NCBI GenBank assembly: GCA_000328365.1
Contig: KB295185.1
Span: 79,065-143,064, forward strand
Length of the DNA: 64,000 nt
Direction: 5' to 3'
Source of the DNA: Capitella teleta
Lineage: Eukaryota > Annelida > Polychaeta > Capitellidae
Both the position numbers and the translations under genes were made by a program. Shown one piece after another: positions 1 through 12,319 of the stretch. Each line of letters opens with the position of its first letter. Within the stretch, counting starts at the first letter, position 1. The notes under the pieces were generated by a model, which was not told the DNA's origin, did no database searches, and was given only the letters and a program-made list of their open reading frames with translations.

Positions 1-643
1 CCCCCCCCCCCATCCCGCATCACAAGCACTGCTCATGCCGTCAAGCACAAATCTGCTCAATTGCGAAATCGATACAGCCAGGGCGATTTTTGTGTGTGGC
101 GGATGCCTCGAAGCCCCAAGCAGTCACTGAGCTGTCACGAGATAGCCCCCCCCCCCCCCCTTCCCTTCCCTCAGCTCAAGGGGGAAGTCGTCTTATAGCA
201 GGCAACAGCTATCAGTGTTATCAAACGGCTCTCGGATTCATTGAATGCTTACTTAAAACATTCGCACTGATAACGCTGTGATAGATTCCTTTGTTTATAA
301 TTCTCAATGCGTGTTATATCGCACGTGATCTCAGCATAACATCGCATGCGTGTCATGGCTTATTTTCATCTCTTGTGTTATTCATCATTGGCGCTGTTGT
401 TGCTGGGCTAGACGAGGCAGTCGGCATCCTCGCTTCGCCAATTCCGCTTGTTTCGCGTCGTTGTTATTTCTGAGTAGCTGATTGACTAAGAATAATGCGC
501 TGCGTCGGCCGATGTTTTACGCTGATATTTTCCATTCGTCTTCGCGTCGATATCTTTTGTTGCTGATAAACAAACGCGAAAAACGTGTTTCTCTGATAAT
601 CATAACGCACTCTTTGCATATCATAACGCACTTTCCTGCACAG
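1..643. other. Upstream/intronic DNA of the adhesion gene, no exon recognised
   Basis: No open stretch here reads as an Ig-like or other known domain. The region has poly-C runs at 1-11 and about 146-160. It ends with two copies of a TCATAACGCAC motif just before the splice acceptor at 643. It is probably the long intron 5' of the first visible exon; the signal peptide and first Ig domain expected of the family would lie further left, outside the window. Confidence 0.4.
598..636 (+). repeat. Two copies of the TCATAACGCAC motif next to a 3' splice site
   Basis: AATCATAACGCACT (598-611) and ATCATAACGCACTTTCC (620-636) sit directly upstream of the acceptor AG at 642-643. The embedded TAAC fits an animal branch-site core. 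The same motif recurs at 1207-1273, 3697-3734 and 11703-11734. Confidence 0.6.
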
Positions 644-3193
644 ACACCGATAGATACAAGTACGAAACGGGTGGTCTCCGGATTCGAAATATCGGTCTCC
701 AAGACAACGGAACATACGAATGCCGAGCTGAGGTGACCTCGCAAGGTCACCTGAAGGTCAAATTCATCACCCTGGATGTATTATGTAAGAGACGGGGCGA
801 TAAATCGCGCGGGAGATTGATTTTTTTGGCTTCTGTTTTGCAGACGCTCCGGTCATTTCCCGCCAGCCGGACACATCGAACATCATTAAGGATCGGCGAG
901 CGACGCTGCACTGCGAGGCCCACGGAAACCCTCCCGTCGCATACGAGTGGTTCAAGGTGCGCGCGCATCTCACTTCGCTCACCGCAATATGACGTAATTT
1001 GGCGGGTTGTTTTGCAGGAGCAGAAAGCCACGGAGTCCGGCTGGGCACGCGCCAAGGTCCGAGTCGGAAAGGATTCTCCCGATTACGAGATTGACCGCGT
1101 GGAGGCCGACGACGAAGGCCGCTACTTCTGCCGAGTCAGCAATGAACTCGGTTTCAAAGAAGTTTACGTCGATGTTCAGATGTTGGGTGAGAGTGCCATT
1201 CTACAAAATCATAACGCACTTTTCGCTCTGGGAATTCATAACGCACTTTTTGACAGTGGTTAATCATAACGTGTGGTTTCAGTGCCTGCGGAGGTTCAGC
1301 CGCTCTCCCACTGGGTTGCGCAAGAGCGAGGTCAGGTCGTGATGACCTGTGAGTATCTGGGGAACCCTGAACCTAAAGTGACCTGGTTGCGGGTCAAAGA
1401 CGAACGGGAGTTCATCCAGGGAATCCAAATGGTAAGCTTCTTCATTCAGCAAACGCTTAACACTTACTTGATTGCAGTTTGACGCGAGGATCACCGTTGA
1501 TATGTCTCAGCCGGGGAAGTCAAAGTTGATGATTCACGAATTGAGCAAAACCGATTCTGGTCAGTACATCTGCACTGCAGAGAACAACGTCGGAACGGAT
1601 GAGAAAGTGGGCACTCTGACCGTGGAATGTAAGCTTCCCTCTTCCCTTGTCGTCTTCTCTAATCGTGTCCCTTCAGATCCGCCCACTGTGCTCAGCAATT
1701 CAACTGAGGAGATCGGCTGGCCGGGTCAAACGAGGACGTTGACCTGCGAAGGCACAGGGCGCCCCCTGCCGACCATGAACTGGTTCCACGGAGGTCAGTT
1801 TGTGTCTGACAGCGACACGTACAACATCCGCACCACGCCCCAGGAGAACTCACTGATCAGCGTCCTAACGGTACTATCAGGAAAAGAGCGTGGAGTCCAT
1901 TTTGATGTTGGTTTCACCGCAGATCACGATTGTTAAAGGACAGCCGTGGGTGTACGGCACTTATGCCTGCACTGCTAAGAACCAGTACAGCATGGCAAAA
2001 CACGAGAGCACTTTAACAGAAGCTGGTGCGTCTATGTCACTCATCAGTTCAATTGCAATGCATCTGCTTTTTTAGAGCCCCCTGGAATGCCTAGTAATGT
2101 TTCCGTTCAGAGTGAAACACCGACATCAGCTGAGCTGTCAGCTGATTTGCCAAGCAGTAGCGGAGGAATGCCCGTCACTGCTTGGCTTGTGGAGTACGAA
2201 GCCGTTCGCAAAGAACTTCAGCTGAGAGACGGCCTTACCTCAAATAGTTTTGCTTTAGGTGAGGGGTATATATCAGTAGAATTGATGTGAATTCAGTGCT
2301 GTTATTGATGTGCAGGAGAGAAGCTTTTTATTCCTGGCTTGCGGCCTGGCACTGCCTACAACTTTTACCTGTCAGCAGAGAATGCAGTTGGCATAGGAAA
2401 ATCGGTCAAGTTCCGCGTGAAGACGCCTCGTAGGGACACGATCATTGAGCAAGCGGACGTTCCACTTCAATACGATGAAGAGAACACGACCGATGCGATG
2501 TCTATAGCGCAGCAGAATGAGTTGCTCCGGAAGGGGGGGCTGAGCGACAAACACCCTCCCCCCTCAGGGGTCATAGAGCGCAGCAGTCCCCCCCCGGAAG
2601 GCTTCCCCATGCCGGTGGTGATCGGGGCATCAGCAGCGGCCGCTCTGCTCTTGGTCATCATAATGATTGTGCTAATCGTGCTCAGACGCAGGATTGTGCG
2701 CGACCAGGAAGCGATGAAGAATCCGTACGGGTTTGCCAAGCGACGTCAGATGCAGGGATCGGATAGCGGAGGGGGAATGGTGATCATGAACGAGGCCAAG
2801 GACATTGACAATATTCAGCTGGAAATCAGGAGACACGATGGATCGCTTCCCGATCTCGTGCACAATAAAGTCGACATGAAATCTCCGCCCGAAGTGCGCA
2901 AGATTGCGAGTCCACTTCCGATGCGACCGGATGAGAACACAGCGCAGAGAATGGCGTGGGATCAGATGCTGCATCACGCACTCACATCCGACGATGAACT
3001 GGAAGAGGAAGAGGACGAACCCATGGACACGTCACCAGTCATGGAACTGCCTCCTCCTCCAGACTTCCTCCTCGAGCAGAACAGAGGCCTGGAGGATGAT
3101 TCCTACCAAGACATCCTCGATGGCTACCACAGCGGAGATAACGTGGAAGACGAAGACAAATTCCAGATCCGAATTGCGCCGTTTCGATCATAG
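644..3193 (+). CDS. Fasciclin-2/NCAM-like cell adhesion molecule, 3' part (5'-partial)
   Basis: Nine exons join in one frame: 644-784, 844-956, 1018-1186, 1283-1431, 1478-1628, 1677-1870, 1923-2025, 2076-2258, 2316-3193 (stop TAG), giving 692 visible residues. In order: the end of an Ig domain (GLRIRNIGLQDNGTYECRAE, close to Fasciclin-2 Ig2), three more Ig domains with paired cysteines (LHCEA/YFCRV, MTCEY/YICTA, LTCEG/YACTA), one fibronectin-III domain (about 2076-2430), a proline-rich linker, one membrane span (about 2612-2683, followed by RRRIVRD) and an acidic cytoplasmic tail. Family members mediate homophilic neuronal adhesion at the plasma membrane. Introns are 46-96 bp with GT/AG ends. 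All phases match and the total is divisible by three. The Drosophila protein has two FN3 domains; I see one clear FN3 here. NCAM-like rather than strictly Fas2 is possible. The 5' end lies outside the window. Confidence 0.85.
1207..1273 (+). repeat. Three copies of the TCATAACGCACTTT motif inside a 96-bp intron
   Basis: The intron 1187-1282 carries AATCATAACGCACTTTT (1207-1223), ATTCATAACGCACTTTTT (1234-1251) and AATCATAACGTG (1262-1273). It is the longest of the internal introns in this gene, and the three repeats make up most of the extra length. The last copy lies where a branch point would be expected. Confidence 0.65.
2612..2683 (+). other. Transmembrane segment of the adhesion molecule
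   Basis: About 24 mostly hydrophobic residues (PVVIGASAAAALLLVIIMIV and following) precede a basic stop-transfer cluster, RRRIVRD. This places the C-terminal ~170 residues in the cytoplasm. Confidence 0.8.
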
Positions 3194-5632
3194 CAACTAG
3201 TGTATCTGTGAAACGCCATGTTGTGAAATCTAGTCAAGAGTTCTTTTTGGTTTGGTGCCCATTTATATAATTCTGTTGTGAGGGTGTCACATGATGTATA
3301 TTATGCTAATGAGCTGTTTCAGGCTCCCCTCATATCATTTTTCGAGAATCTACTTCATTCATTAGTTTGATTGGTTTTTCATTTCAGGGATGTTAATTTA
3401 TGCGCATGTTGAAGGCGCATTGCATGTACTCACACCCTTCATGTGTTCATTGCGTTTCTCTCGAGATTTTCAAATTTTTTTTTTTTCCCTCGAAAAAAAT
3501 AATATTTTCTATAAAGATCTGAGTGTTTCTCTGTTTATCATGTGTTTTCATGAAAGATGATTTTTTATGCTTATTTTTCCACTTGACTAAATGTGACTTT
3601 GCGTTGCGAGTTTTGTGTAGAGCCTCGTTTCTGTGTGGGAAGGAAGAACGAATTACTAGCAACTAGTAACTCTACAATTATGTGAATGTCACCAGTAATC
3701 ATAACGCACTTTGATGATGCAATCATAACGTTCCAGTGTAAATACGTTCTGATTTATGTTGATGTAAATATATAAGCTGTTATTTGTTACAAATTTCACG
3801 TCGTCGTTGCTCCAAAACAAATGTCAAAGTTTTAATTTATTTTTAATTTATTTTTTTTGTTACAAAACTTTTCGCTTCGTCTGATTGTGAATTTTTCTCT
3901 TCGTGTTTTTGTCACGTGTTCACGTGTTGCGAGTAAAATCAAACCCGATTCAGAATCTCGGCGCTTTATTGCTTCATTCTTTTGTCCTAATTACAGGACA
4001 CAGCGAATGTTTCGTAAGTTCTCGTAGGTTGCACCTATAATTATTACAGTTGCCAAGGAAACCTTCTCGGATCACCGTCACTCCGTCTTTGCGAGGAATG
4101 AGATGTCCACAGCACCTATTACATAACAGCACTCAAACACCGCCGCAAATGAAATATCTCGGGCATAATATTAAATATATCGAGGAGGCGACGCAATGCA
4201 CGCAGCTTGCACAGGGATTCAGTAGAAAGAGCGATCCGGATATCAGCCCACAGTGAAAAGTTCCGTCATAAAAAAATTATAAAAAGAGTTATAAGAAAGC
4301 GAGAAAGAAGTGTGGAAGCGATTGCGCAATTATGCAACAGTGGAAGATGGTATTCGGTCAGCTGCCGCCTCCAACCTGAAGGCCATGATCGGCAAAATGA
4401 TCAGGGGCGCACCTAGGGTCCGAGAGGGGGGGGGGGTTCAAAACCCGAGCACGTTCAAGAGCTGTTCTTTGTAGAGTTCGAAATAATATTATTTAATTGA
4501 TACGATGTGACCTGCTTAAATACAGATTAATTGTGGGGTGTGTAACATACACGGATAACGATGTAAATACCAAGAATAATCATTAAAAGGTTATAGCAAT
4601 TGAGACTCGATAGCATATACTAGTAGACTGACATGCTGAGACATAGGTTAGGAACATAATTTTACTAGGAAATTACTAAATTTTAACAAATGAGCAGGTA
4701 TTAATAATAGGCTTTAATTAATAAAAGGGCTTCAGCCCTTTGAAAGGAATCTTCGGGAAATCACACAATTAATAATTAATTAACCCAATTAATGAATTTG
4801 CAGGTTATGGCGCAATAGATAAATTGGGATAAATATGAGTACTCGCGTTCATACGTACCACTCGATATTTTCCGGGCGAAATCGCAAGCGACTGTTGCTT
4901 GGTTTGGCCCAACCCTAGCGCATTTTATGGTGCAACTTACTTCTGTCAAGGAGATCCCCAATGATCCACAGGAAACTGAACTGATGCTATTTGATTCCGC
5001 TATGTGATATAGACTTATAAAAGTTTCAAACTGTTCGCCATCCTCCGATACACAAAGAGTCAACGATATTAAAATATATAAATATGTACAATTGTAATCA
5101 GTGACTTCACCGAGAATGGATAGTTTTCCTTGGTTTTTAGGAATTATTTCCACATCTGCTTTTTTTTTGGGGGGGGGGGGCTTGGGTACGCCCATGGTGA
5201 TGAAAGGGGGGGGTACGCCCATGGTGGTGAGAGAACGTTCTCGGAACAGAAGCCGCATTCCACATAAGCGTACGTCTGCGGCACGTGATGCCGGCAAGAG
5301 AAGCGAGGAGGGGGGAGAGGTGCGCTGCAGCCGAGGCAAAATACCACGTTGCCCCATTCCGTAGCCATCGCGCACCGGCCTCGTTCTCGGCGCCCTCTTC
5401 GCTGTGCTCCGTCGTGGCTTCTCTCTCAATATTTCGCATAGCTCCAACTTTGAGCAACTTGGGATTTACCGAAGTGGATTAAATCTTGTGCTGACGATGA
5501 TGCGTCGTGGATTATAGTTTCTACGTTCAGCATGGCCACGGTGTGCCTCGTTCCGCCCGCCCGCCCGCTCATCCATGGAGCATGCTGAGGGCAGACTGAA
5601 CTTCTTCGTCGTAGAGATACCTCGAAGTCAAG
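3194..5632. other. 3' UTR of the adhesion gene and intergenic DNA
   Basis: A/T-rich DNA without a recognisable gene. The beginning must hold the 3' UTR; I noticed no perfect AATAAA. At 3697-3714 and 3721-3734 the TCATAACG motif appears again. At about 4420-4440 and 5169-5180 there are poly-G runs. At about 5185-5230 a phrase GGGTACGCCCATGGTG is repeated within 30 bp. The last 150 bases before 5633 are GC-rich (CCGCCCGCCCGCCCG) and probably include the 5' UTR or promoter of the next gene. Confidence 0.5.
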
Positions 5633-8600
5633 ATGGCCGACTCGGCTGCCGACGATGACGATGCACCGGAAGTGCTTTTTCGTGCCAAATTGCACCGCGA
5701 TGACTCGAAAAAGGCCTGGGGATTTCGTCTTCAAGGTGGCATAGAGTACAGGAAGCCATTGACGCTACTCAAGGTGACCGTGCACCTTCCCGCATCTTGG
5801 CTGAGTGCCAATGGTTCATGGACTATCCACAGCAAAATACGCACACACGGGCGATAATGTTTCAGTATCCACCAGAAATAACAAAATGATGCATCGTGAT
5901 TAGGTTGATTAAGTATCAGTTTGGCACTCACCCGGGAACTAGGTCAATTGATCTAGGTCAACTAGCTTCGATCTGAACCCAACTCGATCAGCACAAAGCT
6001 CGACGGCTGAAGCACATTCTTCACCGCATGTTCAGCTGTAAATATAGCAGAAAGGGGTTGCCATAACAACGAGTGATGACTAAACCACACAGCATCCTCT
6101 CGTAGTCTCCCCCACTTTTTCCTTGTCTTCCCGATTTCTACTCCTTGATCCTGATTTCATCATGATATCCCTTTCCACCCTCTTCTCCACCCAGACTGCT
6201 TCGTAAATTTTCTTCGCCTGTTCGCCATTAAATGATTGAGGATCTCCGCGCATTCAGTTGTTGAGAGCAATCCCGCTCCACATTTCTTGAACATAAACCA
6301 ATATTCGCGGATTATAGCGCAGCGTATTCCAACTGCAAGAAGAAAAGAAAAAAATCTGTAGACTACGGGAAGGGATATCGAGGAAGAGAGATTGTGGAAC
6401 TGAGGGAAAACACAGGGTGTTAAAATAGAACGTATTTATAACCAATGAATTGGAACTAGATTGCTAATTTGAACCCCAAAATATCAGTCATGCATATGTA
6501 ATTAATTGACAGTGTTTATGTCATGTATATGTGATGAACACATTAATTGAGAGTGTTCATGTCATGCAGGTTGTCGATGGCAGCGTGGCAGCGGCGTTTG
6601 GACTTCATGCGGGGGACATCTTGGTGAAGCTGGGAGGTCATGCAGCGGAGGGCATGTCGCACAAGGAGGCACAGCGAGCGATCATGGCGTCGGGAAACGC
6701 CCTCGAAATCATCGTTGAAAGGTGAATAGGCTAATCACACTCATTTGCGACTCAGATTACCTTTAACTCCACGGTGAAAGGAAAAAATATCATTTTAAAT
6801 ATTCATTTTTTTTTTCTTCCACAGGGCTGATGTCACAATGTCGCCACCATCAACGTCATTGTCGAACTCGCCCGACCCCCCGCCTTCCATGAAATCAGAT
6901 ATCGTTCACCAGGTAAATATCATATCTGTCAAAAGGTGAATGTTTGCTGCAAATAAATGATACAACATTGTGTACTTTGATAAAAATGCTGGGCTGCTGC
7001 TCTGACCAAGTTGGTTGGTGATTTTGAAAGTCCCGTTAAACGGGCTGAAACTGACCGTGATTAACGGTCGATTATGCTTTGACCAAAGAGCACAATGAGG
7101 TCAAGGACAGAGTTACGTTCCTCTGGCCACAAATATATCACCCAAAGCAAACCATTTTTCGTTTTTTCAAAATACAATGTATATAATTCGGCATAAACTG
7201 CACTGCTCTGAGTATATTGCGTGATCATTCTTGGAAATCAACGGTATTCATTGCCACACAATTAATCTAATTGAATTGAGATAATGTCTGAAGTATTCCT
7301 TGGTTGCAGAACTCCTCCTCTTCGTCCTCGTCTTCCACTCACCCTCACGTGCACAACTCCAACACGACTCTCGATCGAAGGAAACCACCAAACGACCTTG
7401 ACCCCCCGAGTCTTGCTCAAGGTTCCCCTCTTCAGAACCATTGTGATGATGATGATGACGACATCGATGACGCCTGTGATGAAAACATTCCACTCGATTC
7501 TACGCAGTCAACCAGTATTTCCTCCTCAAGTCCCACTCCTGATACCAAAAAGTAAGAAATGTACATCCATGTCATCAAGACAGTCGACAGAAGGACAAAG
7601 AATAACGATTATAAAAGTTTCAATTTCTTCTGCAGAAATCCTGTCAATTCAGAAGATGCACAGGAAACGAAGCCCTCAAGTAACCACATCCCAACCGGTC
7701 GCCAGCAGTTTTCTGGTCAGCCATTCGCAACGGTCAACGCGGCGCCCACGGTCGAGGTGGACGCTCCGTACGTCAGCTCTATCGCCTCCGGTCCTTCGGT
7801 TGGCCCGCACAAGAGACACAATGAAAGCCCTTCGCCAAAAGCCGAACTTCCACAAATCCCCAAGCAAAGCACACGGACGGCCAGTTCAGAAGTGCCAAGT
7901 GATATTTCGCCATGCTCAACTGACTCGGACAGTTCGAGTGACGCAAGCACTGTATCTGTTGTGCGTGTTGATACAAAAGACAAACGAAAGACATCAGCCC
8001 CTTGGAGACAACACAGGACGAGTCAGTCAGACGTAGAAGCTGAGTCCTTGAGTCAAACCAAACCTATCCAAGTAGTAGTCGAGAAGATGGTCGTTGGAAA
8101 TGTGGTGTTGAAAGGCAAGAAGGACAGCAACCAGAACATGCTCACCCCCATCAAAGTGGAAATCAGCGCCAATGAGCCTGTCGAGTCAGTGCTGAAAGTG
8201 AAGCCGGTTGAAGAGGCTGTAGATAGGAGTCCTGCGCCTTGGAGAGCGAGGAGCTCAAGTCTTTCTGAGGAGACGAAAGAGAAGAAAGCAGACATCACGG
8301 AGGACGTGAATGGTGATGCGAGTGATTCAAGTGATCAAAGTTCTTCTAGTGCTCCATGGAGGAAGCAGAGAGCAGATCAGAGCAAGGCAGTTGTAAGTGA
8401 CGCGATTGAAAAGATTAGCGGCAAGTTCAAGGTGGACGAGGAATCGCCGAAGTCGGAGCGCTTTTTCCTCACGCACGACATCACGGGACGAGCCATTGCG
8501 CCTGTTGTCGCGGACAGGAAGGAGAAGAAACCGGAGAAGGAAGAACCCAAGGCTGTGATGAAGACCACAAAACCAATAATTGTTGTTGACACTGCAGAAA

Positions 8601-10362
8601 AGCTCACACCTTCTTTGACTTTTGTTGGGAAACGGATTGAGGAAGTTGCCGGCGACTTGGATAACCCGAGATTGTTGCAAGATATTCGCTCCAGTCCAAC
8701 TGGGAGGGGATCTCCTAATATGGGTGTTCCCATGCAAATTCCCCTCATAACCCTCCCAGAACCAATCTCTTCTTTTAAACCTGAGGGTTATCTTAGACCT
8801 CAAATTCTGGAGCATCATTTCATGGGGGCTGCCCCAGACCTAGCTGATATTCCAATGCCTGCTGTGAAGGAAATGGTTGCAGATTTGAATCGACGCCTGG
8901 AGGCTATTGCTGCACAGCATCCTAAGATCGCCAACACTCCAGGCCAGCAACACCAGGAACTTGGGCTGTCCTTCGTGGACAGCAGAGGAATGTCGACCGT
9001 GAAGCCAAGATATGGGCAAGGGGCGTACAGTCGAGAAGTTGGCAATGAAATTTTCATGGGTGCTCCTTCCCTCACAAAGCAGGATCTTGATCAGCTCAAA
9101 CAGCGGCTGCTGAGTCCTGGGCGAGAGGCTTTCGCTGTACCGTCTGACCGGAGACTGTCCCCTCACTCTCTCTCTCCTGCTCCAGGCAGAAGGCGGTTTA
9201 GTCTTCCAGGAGGATCTCTCTCTCCCAGGAGCTCAGGAGCTGCTCGCAAAGTGCATTTCGCTGAACCTGTGGAGTCATCAGTGATTGAGATCGAACCACG
9301 CTGGCCTCGTCGGAGGTTTGACCCTCAGGGTACAATACCTGAGCCTACAACACAGCAATACAGTTCGGCTTCTTCACTGGCGCAGAAACTGGATCGAATT
9401 GAACTGGAAAACGCTCTTGCTTCCGCGGCCATGAAGAAGTCGAGAGCTCTTCTGGACCCCCAGAGGAATGCTACAGCCAAGCACACGCCACCAAAACAAA
9501 CAGCCGAGGCTCCGTCCGGATACACTCAAACGCCGAGGGAAGGAGTGGTTCCAATTCACGCCCACAAACCACAGCTGAGCGAAGGAATTCTCAGCGCGCA
9601 AACCGGCCAGAAGTCGCCGAACCAAATAAGTTTTTCTGTGCAAAAGGGCAAAGGAGGTGTCCGAACGACGGTCGTGTCCTTTTCCATTCCCCCGGGTGTC
9701 TCAGGCGGTGCCCCCAGCCAGATCGCCTACTCCATCTCCCCGGGAGCCTCCCATGACCAACCCTTCCGCATCGAGTACCACAACCCGCCCTCCTATGAAG
9801 AAGCCATGCAATACGCCCGCAACGAGCAAATGCGCACCTCACCCAAGCCCGACAATTCCCGGCCAGTGACCTATTCCGGCTTTGACTCTCACCTTCTAAG
9901 CTCAGCGTCGAATAGACCGAGCAGTCCTCGCACAGTGCCCCCTCATCTGCACCCCCACCCCCGCAGCTACTCAGACACCGTGTCAATCGACCCTCGTCTC
10001 CAAATGCAGCCCCCCGAGCGGAGACATCACCCAGACGCCAGTTTCTACGGGATGCGACGCGCTCCCTCGCCCATCCTAACCGGACGGTCCAGCCCCCAAA
10101 CCCAGCCCTCGAGGAACCCGCGCCGTGATGTCCCACAGGTCATGGCCCTCCCCCTGGGGCAACCAGGTCGGTTGCAAGCCTCCTGTGTTCACCCTGGACA
10201 CCAATGTTGTGTTTCAGATGTGGCAGCGTCCGTCTTACAGGGATTCCAAGTCCCTCCACTGGATGAAGGAGTGTTTGCATACTTCGACAAGTAAGTGCAC
10301 AACCCTGTACTGCAGGTACACTTCTATTGAGTGTTCACCTGTTGCGGGTGGATGGAGCTCAC

Positions 10363-10404
<42 letters not shown>

Positions 10405-11684
10405 CATACATATAAGCTCGTGGCATCCGAAGCCAAGCGCCAAGAATCTTTTTTTGAGAAATGCGTTGTCAATCTCGCGTCAGCGAAATGAGATTTCGAC
10501 AGCTGTTCCCTCTTTCTGTTATAATCACTTGCTCAACTGTAGACGCCACCTAACCTCGTTGCTGTGTGAGGGGGAAAAATGTTGGCCTCGCTACCCTGCG
10601 CAACCTTTTCAGTGGGAATGCCTCATAAAAACCCGCTTTGCTCAACACAAAGACGCGAACGAAACATCGGCTTCGGTGGAAAGCGCCAAAGAGATTGGCC
10701 AGCACAAAACATACCGGCGATAATCTATGACAACTGAACACCACGTTGGGAACTGACGAGATGCGGCAGTATTTATTAAACGAAGAAGGTGCAGAGCCCG
10801 TTGCATTATAGTTATCTCTTTGGTGGCTTCAATCAGTCAGATGTTGTACCTGTAGAGGACGCCAGCTGAAGGAGAATTTTAATCTCCTCCTACTCAGAAA
10901 TGCAACATCTACCGACGTGAACATCGGCTCAGTTGTCTCTCAACATTATGCACAACTAGATAGATCGAGGGCATTGGCACGCACAGTCAGCCTCTCTATT
11001 CGTATATGAATAATTGCAGACGAGTTTTACTTCAGCTACCCTCATCACCAATGTTCGTCTTTCATGTTCTCTCTTTCTTCGCAGGTCTTTTTCTGATAAG
11101 TTCCTGCAACAAATGGCGTGGCAGGGAATGAGGTGAGTGACGAACTGCGAATGCCATGCACTCATACGATGCAATATTATCCGTATTATTATTCACTCAC
11201 ATTAAGTGAGAGCTATGTGTGATTATGTCCATGTTACGCAACCAGCGCTGAGTATCAGCTGAACGCAAGCCAACATTGCCGAGGAAACATGAATGACCTA
11301 GATAAAGCCAATCTTGAATTATGTGACCTATATTCATGTATAGCTACATAAGCATGAAAGACAGTGTAAATAGGTGATTTCATATGTTTGCTTCTTTTTG
11401 CGACCAAGAATAAAATATGGTTTAACGTGACGTGCATATCACTCACAAATATTGTACAATTGCACAAGCGCTGAGATTGTACATCTCACGATGACCAACC
11501 ACGTAGCTCTATCGAACACCGAGGTCTCGGAGGTGAACTTTTGACCCGTGAATGACCTTTGAACTTTGTCTGATGTCGCTACAGCGTATTTGGTGTTGAT
11601 TCCAGGCCCGAAGACCCCACAACGAGCGAAACGTACAAATTGGTCCGCGAGATGGACGAAGAACAGACACAAGAATCGTTATGA
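5633..11684 (+). CDS. Zasp/PDLIM-like PDZ-domain protein without LIM domains
   Basis: Exons in one frame: 5633-5773, 6570-6721, 6825-6912, 7310-7551, 7636-10290, 11085-11132, 11606-11684 (stop TGA), 1134 residues. The N-terminal PDZ domain (residues ~15-98) has the family's variant ligand loop WGFRL (29-33), then LQGG, AGDILVKLGG and HKEAQRAI, as in Zasp52/Zasp66 and vertebrate ALP/LDB3. This family binds alpha-actinin and organises Z-discs and actin attachment sites. The large fifth exon (885 codons) is low-complexity, rich in S, P, E and K, repeats an APWR motif, and holds a PPxY motif (NPPSYEEA). The last exons encode SETYKLVREMDEE, which resembles the conserved C-terminal segment of LIM-less PDLIM isoforms. 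No LIM domain is seen before the stop, so this is a Zasp66-like or short-isoform architecture. The start ATG has a good context (CAAGATGGC). Exon boundaries are deduced by eye. Confidence 0.85.
10167..10217 (+). other. Possible 51-nt optional intron inside the large Zasp exon
   Basis: The segment starts with GTCGGT after CCAG, ends with TTGTGTTTCAG, is 51 nt (divisible by three), has no in-frame stop and matches the size of introns seen next door. Splicing or retention would both keep the frame (17 residues difference, protein 1117 or 1134 aa). The retained peptide is unusually Cys-rich (ASCVHPGHQCC), unlike its surroundings, which favours its being intronic. Confidence 0.5.
10366..10400. repeat. 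(AT)n microsatellite in the Zasp penultimate intron
   Basis: Perfect alternating AT for about 35 bases within the intron 10291-11084, which is otherwise unremarkable. Confidence 0.95.
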
Positions 11685-12319
11685 CGAAGGATGAAGTCAT
11701 ATCAGTCATAACGCACACGATGCGTTATGATTCTTAGGCCAAAAAACAAACATCTCTTCCTTCGCTCAAAGATACGTGTTTTTGACGGCTGCGATTACGG
11801 AGTGAATTACGTGTGTTTGGAGAGAGATTTACGAGCGCAAGTTTTTATGTTTGTTTGTTATTTTTAAAAACACTGCAGTCGATGTTTGGAGTTTGCCGGT
11901 CAAACAGTGTACATACGCGGGAAACCAAGCTGAATTTCTGTTATTTTCTGTGATCTTATACAATTGTTTGGTGGCTCGTTTTCCTTACGTTATGATTTCG
12001 TTGGTTCGCAGAACGTTTCCAAGATGGCTCCTTAATTTCTCCCCTTTTTTGTGTGACCAAGTTGGTTGAGTGCGAATTCGTTATGTATATATGTATATTT
12101 GCGATGTTGAAGAGTAAACTGTTCATCTCATTCGATGTTTGTTTTCCTTAAACATGAACACGTTCAAGGTTATTATTACGAATCTCTTGTTGCTATTTAT
12201 AATAAGTGTTTTTTTTTTTCCATGAGATATATGCACAAGTGGTATGCAAGTACACAGATGCGTAGGAACGTTTCCAGGGGGGGGGGGGGGCAAATAGAAG
12301 GTAACGATAGGGGGACACC
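11685..12319. other. 3' flank of Zasp-like gene, no further gene seen
   Basis: T-rich DNA; the first part must be the 3' UTR. No canonical polyadenylation signal, coding domain or RNA gene was recognised apart from the hairpin at 11703-11734. A 13-base poly-G run occurs around 12280-12292. Confidence 0.5.
11703..11734 (+). repeat. Inverted pair of the CATAACGCA motif in the Zasp 3' UTR
   Basis: CATAACGCA and TGCGTTATG lie five bases apart, 20-50 bases after the stop codon, so the transcript can form a 9-bp hairpin. It is the same motif as in the introns and 3' flank of the adhesion gene. Confidence 0.6.

Noticed and set aside
90-473. Open frames of 63 and 60 codons at the left edge as possible first exons of the adhesion gene
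   Set aside because: No Ig pattern or signal peptide and no consistent splice-site and phase match with the exon at 644.
4776-5447. 223-codon minus-strand open frame
   Set aside because: Crosses poly-G and low-complexity sequence upstream of the Zasp gene; overlapping alternative frames and no domain.
7676-10136. Several antisense open frames of 60-180 codons opposite the large Zasp exon
   Set aside because: Shadows of a long GC-rich coding exon; no family similarity.
10139-10217. Alternative 79-bp intron with acceptor at 10217 and donor at 10139
   Set aside because: Leads to a frame (MWQRPSYRDSK) that meets a stop in the next exon; the 51-bp alternative or no intron keeps the frame.
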